From NCBI RefSeq assembly GCF_001083785.1, contig NZ_LAVL01000018.1, forward strand, positions 1 to 64,000: 64,000 nt of DNA. Direction: 5' to 3'. The position numbers were made by a program, and so were the translations under genes. Shown in pieces: positions 1 to 10,529 of this stretch. Within the stretch, counting starts at the first letter, position 1; the number at the start of each line of letters is the position of its first letter. Origin of the DNA: Nonomuraea sp. SBT364 (GTDB taxonomy: Bacteria; Actinomycetota; Actinomycetes; Streptosporangiales; Streptosporangiaceae). Under the pieces are notes generated by a model, which had not been told where the DNA came from, ran no database searches, and was given only the letters and a program-made list of their open reading frames with translations.

Positions 1-651
1 GGGGGACGCTGAGGTGGTCCAGGAGGGGCTGGGCGGTGGGCCGGTCGGCGGAGAGGGCCGCCAGGACCAGGTCAAGCGGCGGGCCCGGCGGCGGTGGCAG
101 CCGTGGCGGCTCATGGACGATGTGGAACAGGATCGCCGGGATCGACCCGGCGGCGAAAGCCACCACGCACCCCCAGGAGAACACGTCCGGCGCCGACCCG
201 ACGGACCCGCCCCGCACCTGCTCCGGCGACATGGACGCCGGCGAGCCCACGCTGGCGCTGCTCAGGTCGACGCCGCCCAGCCGGGCGATGCCGAAGTCCA
301 TGACCTTGCCGGGCGTGTTCGCGGAGGGTGTCGAGCCGCCGCCCGACAGCAGCGAGCCGAGCAGGTAGGTGGCGGCCCGGCCTGGGAAAGCAGCACGTCC
401 GACGGCGTGAGGTCGCGGTGCGCCACGCCCGCGCCGTGGATTGCGCGCAAGGCGGCCGCCATCGCCGCCGGCCCGTCGAGTGCCGATCTGCGCAACGGCC
501 CGGAGCGGCGCACCGCCTCGTCCAGGCTCGGCCCCTCCACGTACCCGGTCACCAGGTAGACGGTGCCCATGCCGCCCTCGCCCAGGCGGCCCAGCAGGGT
601 GTACGGCCAGACGCGCAACGGATCCCCGTCCCTCAGCGCAGCCAAGCTCAT
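1..651 (-). pseudogene. Decayed serine/threonine protein kinase (runs off left edge)
   Basis: A Hanks-type kinase can be read only piecewise. The N-terminus holds the glycine loop LGEGGMGTVYL, then jumps straight to VTGYVEGPSL, so about 45-50 residues carrying the VAIK lysine and the alpha-C glutamate are missing. HRDLTPSDVLLS follows, then the frame shifts near 370-400. In the new frame one reads KVMDFGIARL, GSPASMSPEQV, a DVFSWGCVV stretch and a C-lobe end (FHIVHEPPRLP), with roughly eight residues also missing before the last. Two deletions plus a frameshift remove catalysis, so I call it a pseudogene. The start is taken at ATG 651 (MSLAALR). The gene continues left of the window. Confidence 0.75.
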
Positions 652-662
652 GGATCGTCTGG

Positions 663-1637
663 CTAGACGTCGAGCCGCCAGTCGTTCCACTCGTCCAGCA
701 GCTCGAACCCCATGGCCTCGTTGATCGCCAGCATGTGCGCGTTGGACCGGGCGTTCCAGGTGATGATCCGCTCCACGCCGGGTTCGCTCTCGCGCAGCCA
801 GAGCAGGTTCGTCAGCTTGAGCAGCAGCCCGAGCCGGTGGCCGCGGTGCGCGGGCAGTACGGTCGTGTCGGCCTGGGAGGCCCAGCCGTCCGGTTCGTCG
901 CCCGTCAGGATGATCCGCGAGTAGCCCGCAGGTGCGCCGTCGGCGACGCGCCGCACCAGCACGCTGTACGTGGTCTCGCCCGTCAGCTCGATGCGCTCCT
1001 CGCCCTGGCGTACGCGGTCGAGCGAGAAGCTGGCGGCCTCGACGCCCTCGTCGCGAGGTGCGTCGTTCATGCCGTTCATGACGGTGGCGAGGTCGGGCAG
1101 CAGGTCCGGCCCCGCCGGGCCGAGCCAGCGCTCCACGCGATAGCCGTCGGGCTCCGGCAGCATGCGCCGCAGGCCGTCCCAGTCGGCCCGGCGCAGGTCG
1201 AGCACCCGGCGCGCCTCACCGAGCGAGAACGTGAAACCGCGCGCCTTGGCGAACCGCGCACCGGCGCCCTCGGCCGGCGTCTCGGTCAGCACCAGGCCCC
1301 GGCCGGCGGCACGTACGCGCTCGACGGCGTGCGCGAGCAACGCCGAGCCCACGCCGGCGCGCTGCCGCTCCGGACGGACCACCAGCGTCGCCAGGCGGCT
1401 CAGATGGGTGTTGTCGTCCACCGGGTGGGCCAGCCCGTAGCCGCCGAGAACCTCCCCGCCGTCGACCGCCACCCACGCCTCGGCGCGCGCTCCGGGAAAG
1501 CCCTCGGTCAACTCCACTTCGAGGCGTCTGCGGGACCACAGCGGCCCCGGCACGCCGGCGTACGCCGCGGCGAACGCGTCATGGAACGCGGTGAGCAGCC
1601 CGCCCGGCCGCTCGGGGTCGATCCGCTGGATCTGCAT
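663..1637 (-). CDS. GNAT family N-acetyltransferase (two-domain type)
   Basis: A 324-residue cytosolic acyl-CoA-dependent N-acetyltransferase of unknown substrate. The N-terminal half has the GNAT core: a beta-strand ending LATLVVRPERQRAGVGSALL (motif A, R/Q-x-x-G-x-G/A acetyl-CoA loop) around residues 90-110. The C-terminal half looks like a second degenerate GNAT fold (DTTVLPAHRGHRLGLLLK, then NARSNAHMLAINEAMGF near the end). This doubled architecture is common in actinomycetes. The start is ATG 1637 (MQIQRIDPERPG); longer readings lack GNAT-like sequence. It lies 12 bases from the degraded kinase on the same strand. The substrate cannot be inferred. Confidence 0.88.
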   Translation of the reverse strand: MQIQRIDPERPGGLLTAFHDAFAAAYAGVPGPLWSRRRLEVELTEGFPGARAEAWVAVDGGEVLGGYGLAHPVDDNTHLSRLATLVVRPERQRAGVGSALLAHAVERVRAAGRGLVLTETPAEGAGARFAKARGFTFSLGEARRVLDLRRADWDGLRRMLPEPDGYRVERWLGPAGPDLLPDLATVMNGMNDAPRDEGVEAASFSLDRVRQGEERIELTGETTYSVLVRRVADGAPAGYSRIILTGDEPDGWASQADTTVLPAHRGHRLGLLLKLTNLLWLRESEPGVERIITWNARSNAHMLAINEAMGFELLDEWNDWRLDV

Positions 1638-1681
1638 ACGACCAGCCAAACGTACCGGCGCCCCGGAGGCGACCGATTTTC

Positions 1682-1927
1682 TCACTGGCGGTAGTTCTCC
1701 ACCTCGCCGGCCGGCCGTACGGCGGCGTCGTCGGGGTTCTCGCCCGCGTTGCGGCGGGCGCGGCGCTGGCGCAGCAGGTCCCAGCACTGGTCGAGCGCCG
1801 TCTCCAGTTCCTTGACCCGGGCGCTCTCCTCGTCCGAGGCGACCTCGCCCGCCCGCAGCCTGTCGCGCAGGTCGCGCTCCTCGTCGACCAGCGCGCCGAT
1901 CCTGCTGAGAATCTCGTTGTCCCGCAT
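1682..1927 (-). CDS. DUF2630 family small protein
   Basis: An 81-residue acidic, highly charged helical protein. It begins MRDNEILSRIGALVDEERD and continues through a Leu/Glu/Arg-rich segment to a CWDLLRQRRA stretch, which matches the actinobacterial DUF2630 family in length and sequence. ATG 1927 is preferred over an in-frame TTG six bases upstream because an AGGA-like ribosome site sits about seven bases before it. It is the last gene on this strand before the divergent leuA leader. No function is known for the family; the sequence suggests a short helical coiled coil. Confidence 0.8.
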   Translation of the reverse strand: MRDNEILSRIGALVDEERDLRDRLRAGEVASDEESARVKELETALDQCWDLLRQRRARRNAGENPDDAAVRPAGEVENYRQ

Positions 1928-2128
1928 GCCCAAGATCCTACGTAACGTGTGCTAGAACACGCCCTATGCCGGGTATCGCGCTGGTAAGAAAGCCCCGCCC
2001 GCGACGTCGTCTCCCGCGCTGTCCTTGACCGGCCTGTAGCCGGGCTCGCTCCTGCGGGTTCTCACCATGCGAGAACAGGGGCGGTCCACGGCGAGACGTC
2101 TGGTAGCGTGAACGGCATGCTGCGCGGA

Positions 2129-4555
<2,427 letters not shown>

Positions 4556-4559
<4 letters not shown>

Positions 4560-6763
4560 TGTCCGCCTCCGGAGGATGATGGGATCCTGAGATTGAGATA
4601 GTCGTCAACCTCGGTAGTACGGTGGAAGGTGCCCTTGAAGCGATCGAGCAGGTCGTTGCTTCCTCCGGCTGTACGAGCCCACTTGAGGAATTCGCTATAC
4701 TCTTGCGGAGTCATCTCCGAGAAGGGTTTGATCGTCCGCGCGTTACCAGCAGCAAAAATCTGCTTTTCCAAGCCAAGTCCGTCGAGCATGCCCTTGTTCA
4801 ACATGGCTGTAGCCAGCATTTGCTCGGCCAGCCTCTCCACCCCCAGCCGATTGTCCGCTAGTTTCTGGTGGTTCTTATCGAGGTCTGGCCCTTTCTCAGC
4901 CATCCGCAGGGCGACTTGCCTGGCGATCTCGTCGTACCCAGCTCCCGAGAGCTTCTCGTACCCCGTGCTGATCAGGTGGCTGAACGCGCCCGTGGCTACC
5001 TCCCCTACCTGTCTGGCTCCCGGCATCGGGAGTAGCCCAACCGCGTTGCGCACCATGATTCTTAGCGTCTCGTCTGCCTTTTTGTCGTCCAGATTTTGAG
5101 CGATCAGTACCTGGCGACGAGTTTCCACGATGTGGTTGAAGGGGGAAGCTTCTGCCACGGTTTGGTCTGTCAGAAACTGCTTGACGTCGGCCTTACCGAC
5201 ACGCCCATCTCCGTCGAAGTCGAAGTGCTTGACGTCGGCCTTTGTGAAGCCGAGCCGTTCAGCGTTGGAGGCGTCGAGGCCGACCGGAGGAACGGTGTCG
5301 AGCGCCGCCTTCATATGCTCGGTCTGCGCACTCACCAGCGCCTCGAACCCGGCATCGTGGGAGGTAGCCAAGAGCAGCGCGTAGGACATGTCCTCCGGCG
5401 CGACTTTCCCGAAAGTAGCATGGTTCAGGTAGAGCCGAGACAGTTGGTCTACGTTTGCGGCAATCGCCCGGGCCAGGGGGTAACTCAGAGGCGCGTATCG
5501 ATCGAATACCTCTCTGTTGGTGATTTTCAAGTTGCCGTCGTCTGCCTTGCCGAAGGCGCCACGCACCTCGTCGGCGAGGATTTTCGTCATCTCGGCGGCC
5601 AGTTTCTGAGAGGTCGCATCCTGGCCGGTGGTAGCAGTGATCAGCATGTCGTTGAACGGCGCGTAGTCCCTTTGATAGGAGGAAGCCCCCCACCGGGTCG
5701 TCAGCAGGTAGTCCAGTACGGACTCCTTCCATCCGGTCGGTGTGTGGTTCAGCAGCGCATGGGATGCCTCCCGGTTGGACTTGGCCGCATGGAATAGGTC
5801 GTCCACCACCGAGGACGACCCCCTTCCGCCAGGAACGCCCGCATGCGTCCCCTGTCTCAGCAGAGTGCCGAGGCCGAGCGTGCCGGCCAGGTCCACGATG
5901 GGGACCTGCGCACCCCCCAAGGCGCGTCCCAGGAGGTCCTTGCTCGCCGCCCATTGATCCTTGCGCTGCTCGTGCTCGTAGGCGATCACGTCTCGCCCGA
6001 CGACCTCCATGAACTCCTTGGAGAAGGGCGTCCGCCCGTCATGGGCCCGCCAGATGAGCGCCTGGGCCTGGTAGCCCGAGTACGTGATGGCGCCGGACTT
6101 GTGCTCGGATCGGCCTTCCTGGGTCAGGTCCTTGAGGAAGCCGGCGCCCATGTACGAGGGGTCCTTGGGGTTCGTGCCTTTGGCCAGGACGGTGGCGAGC
6201 ATGCTGAGGATCTTGGGCCCGGAGGCGGAGAGCCGGTCGGCGCGGTCGGTGTCCTCGCGGTTCAGGGCGTCGCGCAACTGGGCGGCGAGTGAGCCGGGCA
6301 CCCGCGTCACGTCCTGGGCGCCCAGGGTGCCCAGGAACGTCTTGACGAACTCCGGGTCGCCGGCCCGTGCCGCGTACTTCTCCAGTTCGGCCAGCGCCTT
6401 GGCGTCGCCGTCGGCCGCCTTCAGCGCGGCGCGGCCGGCGAGGGTGCCGTGGAGCAGGCCCTTGGCGGTGTCCAGCTGGTCGGGCATCTCCACGAAGCTG
6501 CCGGCGGGGGTGCTCCTGCCGAAGGTGACCTTCTGCCGTTGCAGCTCGTGGACCAGCTGCTGCCGCCGCCGCAGGTCGTCGGCCTGCGTGGTGACCCGTA
6601 CGGCCAGCTCGCGCAGCCGCGCGGCCGGGGCGGTGTCGAGCCCGGCCCCGTGCAGCTCGCGATGCAGGGCCTGTGCCAGCTGCTCCAGTTGCCGGGCCGC
6701 CTCGGTGTGCTTGCCGGTCATCGCGTCGAACTCGGACGGCTTGACACCGGTGAAGCCGCTCAT
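4556..6763 (-). CDS. Large hypothetical protein with EF-hand, possible type VII-secretion substrate
   Basis: A 735-residue, largely helical protein without signal peptide or membrane span. The N-terminal ~110 residues are a helical hairpin-like region rich in Gln/Arg (LEQLAQALHREL, DDLRRRQQLVHELQ). Around residues 512-525 there is one EF-hand-like loop, DFDGDGRVGKAD, with Asp rather than Glu at position 12. The family was not recognised. It follows a WXG100-like gene with an ATGA overlap, an arrangement typical of ESX-secreted partner pairs and polymorphic toxins, but no toxin domain is evident at the C-terminus. The part at 4556-5900 is much lower in GC than the N-terminal coding part, so the gene looks mosaic. 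Confidence 0.75.
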
Positions 6764-7002
6764 GGGGTGTCCCGCAGCGAGGCGAGTTTCCGGTTCGCGC
6801 TGTGGACGGCTTCGGTGAGCATGGCCCACAGCTCGCGTTGGTCGGTGTGGATCTGGGTGCCGAACCGGGCGCCCGCCGGGCCCACCCACGCGTCGTCCTC
6901 CATGAGACGGCAGGAGGGGGTGAGCGCCCACCAGTGCTCGTCCGACAGCCGCTGGATCCGCTCCGCCGCGGCCCGCATCGCCTCGCGGTCGAGGTCAGCC
7001 AC
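6760..7002 (-). CDS. WXG100-like small helical protein
   Basis: An 80-residue protein that can be drawn as two helices around a central turn: residues 1-24 helix, DDAWVGPAGARF turn with Trp and Gly as in WxG motifs, then a second helix ending ANRKLASL. This resembles ESAT-6/WXG100 proteins exported by type VII secretion, although the tryptophan-x-glycine spacing is W-V-G. It is the first gene of a three-gene operon; its TGA overlaps the ATG of the EF-hand protein. A long AT-rich region precedes it. The ESX assignment is inference from size, motif and operon. Confidence 0.6.
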   Translation of the reverse strand: MADLDREAMRAAAERIQRLSDEHWWALTPSCRLMEDDAWVGPAGARFGTQIHTDQRELWAMLTEAVHSANRKLASLRDTP

Positions 7003-7173
7003 GATGATCCCCTCATACGGCTCGCTGCACAGGACAAGATCAGGAGGCGGCGTTCCTCCACTTCTCTCAGACGGTAATCAACATCACGTCAACAAAACAA
7101 GTTGAAGGTCAGTGAAAGTATGAGCGCGTTCGAGATTTGACCGGGATTGAAGGGGTTTGGCACACAAAAGAAT
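7003..7173. promoter_or_regulatory. AT-rich intergenic region upstream of the WXG100-like operon
   Basis: This stretch is far richer in A/T than its surroundings (7080-7130 especially) and must hold the promoter of the minus-strand operon starting at 7002. On the minus strand a TTGACG at about 7094-7089 resembles a -35 hexamer, but no convincing -10 at a good distance was found. No gene is seen here. Confidence 0.4.
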
Positions 7174-7201
7174 CGCCACTCCCCTTCAGTGGGGAGTGGC
7201 G
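7174..7201 (-). terminator. Intrinsic terminator of the XRE-DUF397 operon
   Basis: A perfect 11-bp stem (7174-7184 with 7191-7201) and a six-base loop. Read on the minus strand the hairpin is followed by GATTCTTTTG, a short U-rich tail. It sits 77 bases downstream of the DUF397 stop codon, so it most likely terminates that transcript. Confidence 0.8.
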
Positions 7202-7277
7202 TCTGTCAGTGGCTTATGGATCTCTTCTTCGCGCAAGAATGAAACCGGCGGCTTCGTTGAACGTCAAGGTGAAGGGA

Positions 7278-7490
7278 TCAGTCGAACTCGCCGTCCTTCA
7301 CGCCGCCGATGAAAGCGGCCCACTCCTCCGAGGTGAAGATCAGTGCCGGGCCGGTGGGGTTCTTGCTGTCACGGACGCCACGGCCGCCTCCGGGAAGTTC
7401 GGCGACCTCGACGCAGTTGCCGCCATCGGGTCCTGATCGGGTGGATTTGCGCCATGTGGCGGTGGCGACTTCTCGGGTCAGTTCGTCCAT
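7278..7490 (-). CDS. DUF397 domain protein
   Basis: A 70-residue protein typical of DUF397: TWRKSTRSGPDGGNCVEVAEL, then a VRDSKNPTGPAL segment and the ending FTSEEWAAFIGGVKDGEFD. DUF397 genes are abundant in actinomycetes and nearly always lie next to a Scr1-type XRE regulator; they are implicated in development and antibiotic control (the bldB/whiJ type of locus), with toxin-antitoxin-like behaviour proposed. Its ATG lies inside the 3' end of the XRE gene (13-base overlap), so it depends on translation of that gene. Confidence 0.9.
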   Translation of the reverse strand: MDELTREVATATWRKSTRSGPDGGNCVEVAELPGGGRGVRDSKNPTGPALIFTSEEWAAFIGGVKDGEFD

Positions 7491-8369
7491 CGCTGCAGCG
7501 TCTCCTTGATCACGTTCAGGGACTCGCGCTGGGGCAATGCTTCGGAGCGAATCCCCTCATATCTATATGTTAAGACGCTGACGTCTTCGGGTCGCTCTGT
7601 TACTCGGCTCATGATTCCGGCGGACTCGACATATGCTGTGTCGAAGACCCCTCGTGCTTGTGCGATGGCGAACCCGCCGGCCAGCCCCATGGTGGAGCAC
7701 GCCGAGAGAGGGAGGACCTGGATCGTGGTCCGGGGCGTACGCCCTGCTTCGAGGAGGCGGGTGAGCTGCGCCGACATCACGGCAGGGCTGCCGATCGGGC
7801 GATGCAGGACCGCCTCGTCGAGCACGACCCACAGCAACGGAGGCTTGGGGCCGCCGGAGGATGCTCTGGCGTTCCATCCGCGCGATGACATGCTCTTCGA
7901 CCTGCTCGGGCGTCACGCCGACGTCGCCGCTCAGCACGGCCCTGGCGTAGTCCTCGGTTTGGAGCAGGCCGGGGACGACCAGCGGCTCCCAGGTGCGGAT
8001 CGCCTCCGCGGTGGCCTCCACGTCGAGCCACGGCCGGAACCACGGCGGCGCCGAAGCGTGGCTGACCATCGGCCACAGCCGCATCAGCGCCCCCTCCGCC
8101 TCCAGCGCCTCGTCGCAGCGGCGGGCGAAATCCTCCGTCGGCGACCGCCTGGCCGTCTCGATCATGCTGATCGTGCCGACGGAGCACGACACCGCCTTCG
8201 ACAACCGGATCTGCGACCAGCTTCGAGCCTTGCGGTGTCGTCGCAGCTCGAAGCCGAAGAGTGCGGTGGGCGAGTCGGCGGGGCACAGCTCGCTTTCCCT
8301 TGGCACCTGACCTCCCGGGGGGACTGCCGCCAGTTTCAACGGGACTTTCATCGAAACAGTTGATGGCAT
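7478..8369 (-). pseudogene. Scr1-type XRE regulator (HTH + DUF5753) with single-base frameshift
   Basis: Residues ~36-95 form an HTH_31/XRE domain (FGFELRRHRKARSWSQIRLS, GTISMIETARRSPT). DUF5753 follows: PGLLQTEDYARAVL and VIARMERQSILRR. Immediately afterwards the frame breaks. The family sequence PKPPLLWVVLDEAVLHRPIG resumes in another frame and runs to QRWTN at 7478. Removing one C from the CCCC run (plus-strand G run 7847-7850) restores a continuous protein of about 296 residues. Either the gene is freshly inactivated or the run was miscounted; the rest, including the overlap with DUF397, looks intact. Start at ATG 8369; the divergent ATPase gene shares its promoter region. Confidence 0.8.
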
Positions 8370-8456
8370 GGCGAAGTCAATCAGCTACACATCGTAGTCA
8401 ACGCTTGGGATGGTTGAAAGGCCGATCGAGGCCGACTTCTTCAAGTGGGTGAAGTG
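8370..8456. promoter_or_regulatory. Divergent promoter region, XRE / ATPase genes
   Basis: An AT-richer 87-base gap separating the divergent XRE regulator and HATPase genes; it must contain both promoters. No perfect palindrome was found. An XRE operator here is expected from the family but not demonstrated. Confidence 0.35.
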
Positions 8457-8942
8457 ATGAAAGCAGCGAGCGCCGAGCCGAGGGTCATCGGCTCGATCCA
8501 GCTGGTGGGCATTCGTGAATCCGTCTCGCACGCCCGTTCAGAAGTACGCAGGTGGCTTGGGGACGATCACACCGCTGTCGATGACGCCGTGCTGGCGGCG
8601 TCCGAACTCGTGACGAACGCGCTCCGGCACTCGGACGCCAGGCCGTACGACTTCATCGGTCTCACCGTTCTGGCGGGAGACGGGATGGTGTATGTGGAAG
8701 TGCGTGATCCTGGTTCCGCGTTCTCCGGGCCGCATCTCCGGCAGGAGCCGGAGGCGGAGGACGGCCGTGGGCTGCTGATCGTCCGCGAGATCTCACAGGG
8801 CTGGGGAATTCGCGAGCACGGGCGCGGGCTGGGTCGAACCGTCTGGTGCGCCATCCGGGCCGATCTTCCTTCCCGTCCAACAGGTGTCCGGCCCGCTCCT
8901 GAGCGCGTCCTGCGGAGCGCGGGGGTACCGTCGAGCCCATGA
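8457..8942 (+). CDS. HATPase_c_2 ATP-binding protein (RsbW/anti-sigma-like)
   Basis: A 161-residue GHKL-fold ATP-binding protein. The N-box is AASELVTNALRHSDA (residues ~43-57), the G1 box is VEVRDPGSAF (~79-88), and EDGRGLLIVREISQGWGIRE forms the G2 region, followed by TVWCAI. These single-domain kinases resemble anti-sigma factors and are often placed beside DUF397/XRE pairs in actinomycetes, where they are thought to act in regulatory switching. An upstream in-frame GTG at 8445 is an alternative start. The stop overlaps the ATG of the next lipoprotein gene. Confidence 0.87.
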   Translation: MKAASAEPRVIGSIQLVGIRESVSHARSEVRRWLGDDHTAVDDAVLAASELVTNALRHSDARPYDFIGLTVLAGDGMVYVEVRDPGSAFSGPHLRQEPEAEDGRGLLIVREISQGWGIREHGRGLGRTVWCAIRADLPSRPTGVRPAPERVLRSAGVPSSP

Positions 8943-9310
8943 TGAAGATCACGACGACGATCGCCGGGGCTGGGCTGTTAACGTTCGTGGTGGCCGGGTG
9001 CGGCCTCAGTGCTGAGTCGGCGGCCGCCTGTGAGGCGGGCCGCAACGTCGCCAGGAAGATGGCGGACGACAGCTACAGGCTGGCGACGTTCTCCCTGAAG
9101 CAGGACATGACGGGGCCCCTGGCCAAGGAGCTGACCTCCAGGGCGGAGAAGGCCGGCAGCGACATCCGGGACGCCATCAACGCCCAGGCGGCGGCCATCG
9201 TCGAGCTCCGCGAGGTTCTGGGCAGTTCGCAGGGGCAGGACGCGGTCAAGGCGGCCAACGAGAAGCTCGACCGGGCCGGCGCGCGGGTGATGGAGGTCTG
9301 CCCCGAGTGA
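8939..9310 (+). CDS. Small lipoprotein of unknown function
   Basis: A 123-residue protein with a lipoprotein signal (MMKITTTIAGAGLLTFVVAGC, lipobox VAGC). The mature part is helical (KELTSRAEKAGSDIRDAINA, then AAIVELREVLG) with two further cysteines, SAAACEAGR and MEVCPE, that could pair. No family was recognised. ATG 8939 overlaps the ATPase stop (ATGA); a second ATG follows directly at 8942. Confidence 0.7.
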   Translation: MMKITTTIAGAGLLTFVVAGCGLSAESAAACEAGRNVARKMADDSYRLATFSLKQDMTGPLAKELTSRAEKAGSDIRDAINAQAAAIVELREVLGSSQGQDAVKAANEKLDRAGARVMEVCPE

Positions 9311-9326
9311 TGACACGCTGGCCGGC

Positions 9327-10175
9327 ATGGGACATGACGCGAGGATCGCGATCACCGGGGTGACCGGTTACGTGGGTAGCGGGGTGGCTCGCAGGCTGGC
9401 GGCCGAGGGGGTGTCGCTGCGGCTGGTGGCGCGCGACCCAGACCGGGTGCCCCGGCTGCCGGGTGCGGTCGTCGAGCGGGCGTCGTTCGGTGACGGGGAG
9501 GCGGTGCGGCGCGCGGTGGCCGGGGCCGAGGTGGTGCTCATGGTGTCGGCGTCGGAGGCGGCCGACCGGCTGGCCGACCATCGCGCGTTCGTCGAGGCGG
9601 CGGCCGGGGCCGGGGTCCGGCATCTGGTCTACACGTCCTTCTTCGGGGCCGCGCCGGAGGCTGCGTTCACGCTGGCGCGCGATCACTGGGCTACCGAGGA
9701 GTGCATCCGCGCGTCCGGGATGGCGTTCACGTTTCTGCGCGACAACCTGTATGCCGACTTCCTGCCCGCGATGGCGGGGGAGGACGGGGTGATCCGGGGG
9801 CCGGCGGGTGACGGCCGGGTGGCGGCGGTCGCCCGCGACGACGTGGCCGACGCCGCGGCGGCCGTGCTGTCCGGGCCGGGGCGGCACGAGAGGGCGACGT
9901 ACGACCTCACCGGGCCGCAGGCGCTCACCCTGGCCGAGGTGGCCGCCGTGCTGACCGGGGCGGGCGACCGCGAGATCACCTACCACGCCGAGACCGTCGA
10001 GGAGGCGTACCGCTCGCGGGCCTCGTACGGTGCGCCGCCTTGGCAGGTGGACGCCTGGGTGTCCACGTACACGGCGATCGCGAGCGGTGAGCTCGATGGA
10101 GTCAGCGGCGACGTCGCCCGGCTGACCGGCCACCCGGCCACCGCGCTGGCCGACCTGCTCCGCCGCCGGGCGTAG
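9327..10175 (+). CDS. NmrA/QorB-like NAD(P)-binding oxidoreductase
   Basis: A 282-residue atypical short-chain dehydrogenase. The Rossmann motif GVTGYVGSGVARRL is near residue 10, followed by LVARDPDR and then MVSASEA. LVYTSFFGA occupies the position of the SDR active-site strand, but without the usual YxxxK pair, as in NmrA and type-2 quinone oxidoreductases that sense or use NADPH. The C-terminal part (TYDLTGPQALTLAEVAAVL) is also typical. It starts 16 bases after the lipoprotein gene and may share its transcript. The substrate is unknown. Confidence 0.85.
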   Translation: MGHDARIAITGVTGYVGSGVARRLAAEGVSLRLVARDPDRVPRLPGAVVERASFGDGEAVRRAVAGAEVVLMVSASEAADRLADHRAFVEAAAGAGVRHLVYTSFFGAAPEAAFTLARDHWATEECIRASGMAFTFLRDNLYADFLPAMAGEDGVIRGPAGDGRVAAVARDDVADAAAAVLSGPGRHERATYDLTGPQALTLAEVAAVLTGAGDREITYHAETVEEAYRSRASYGAPPWQVDAWVSTYTAIASGELDGVSGDVARLTGHPATALADLLRRRA

Positions 10176-10453
10176 CACAGCGAAGGGCGCGCACAGACAG
10201 CGAAGGGTGCGGAAGCGCAGCGTAAGGTGCGGAAGCGTGCGACCCGCCCCGCCTGCCGTGGTGACGGTGATGGGCAGGGGGTGGGCGCCGGGTGCGTAGG
10301 TCTCAGTGGCGTGGACGGAGACGCCGAAGCGCCGGCACTCCCGCCTGGCTCGGTGGGCCCGGACGATGACCGCGACGGCGGTGCCGAACTGTGCCCGGCG
10401 GGAGACGGGTGCGGAGGCCGCGTGTCCCGTAGCAGGGGGACGGTGCGGCGACG
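10176..10453. other. Gene-poor stretch with short degenerate repeats
   Basis: No convincing gene. At 10178-10240 there are three imperfect tandem copies of a CAGCGAAGGGTGCGGAAGCG-like unit. A minus-strand frame through about 10180-10440 remains open but has no start codon or ribosome site and was not accepted as a gene; it might be a remnant. Confidence 0.4.
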
Positions 10454-10517
10454 TTAGTGAACGTTGCGTTTCTTAGGGATGACGGTCTACTCTCTTAGAG
10501 AACGATCCGTTCTCTAA
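10454..10517. promoter_or_regulatory. Tandem palindromic operators upstream of the MFS/phosphotransferase operon
   Basis: A perfect 23-bp palindrome at 10495-10517 has arms TTAGAGAACG and CGTTCTCTAA around a three-base centre. A degenerate copy at 10454-10476 (TTAGTGAACG...CGTTTCTTAG) matches it at 16 of 23 positions, in the same register 41 bases upstream, about four helical turns. The proximal copy touches the AAGGAG ribosome site, so binding would block transcription directly. The TetR gene at 14220, last in the same operon, is the likely binder. Confidence 0.75.
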
Positions 10518-10529
10518 GGAGTGGTCGGC

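Noticed and set aside
10180-10445. Minus-strand open frame between the NmrA-like and MFS genes
   Set aside because: No start codon with a ribosome site and no family recognised; it stays open across the gap probably because of high GC.
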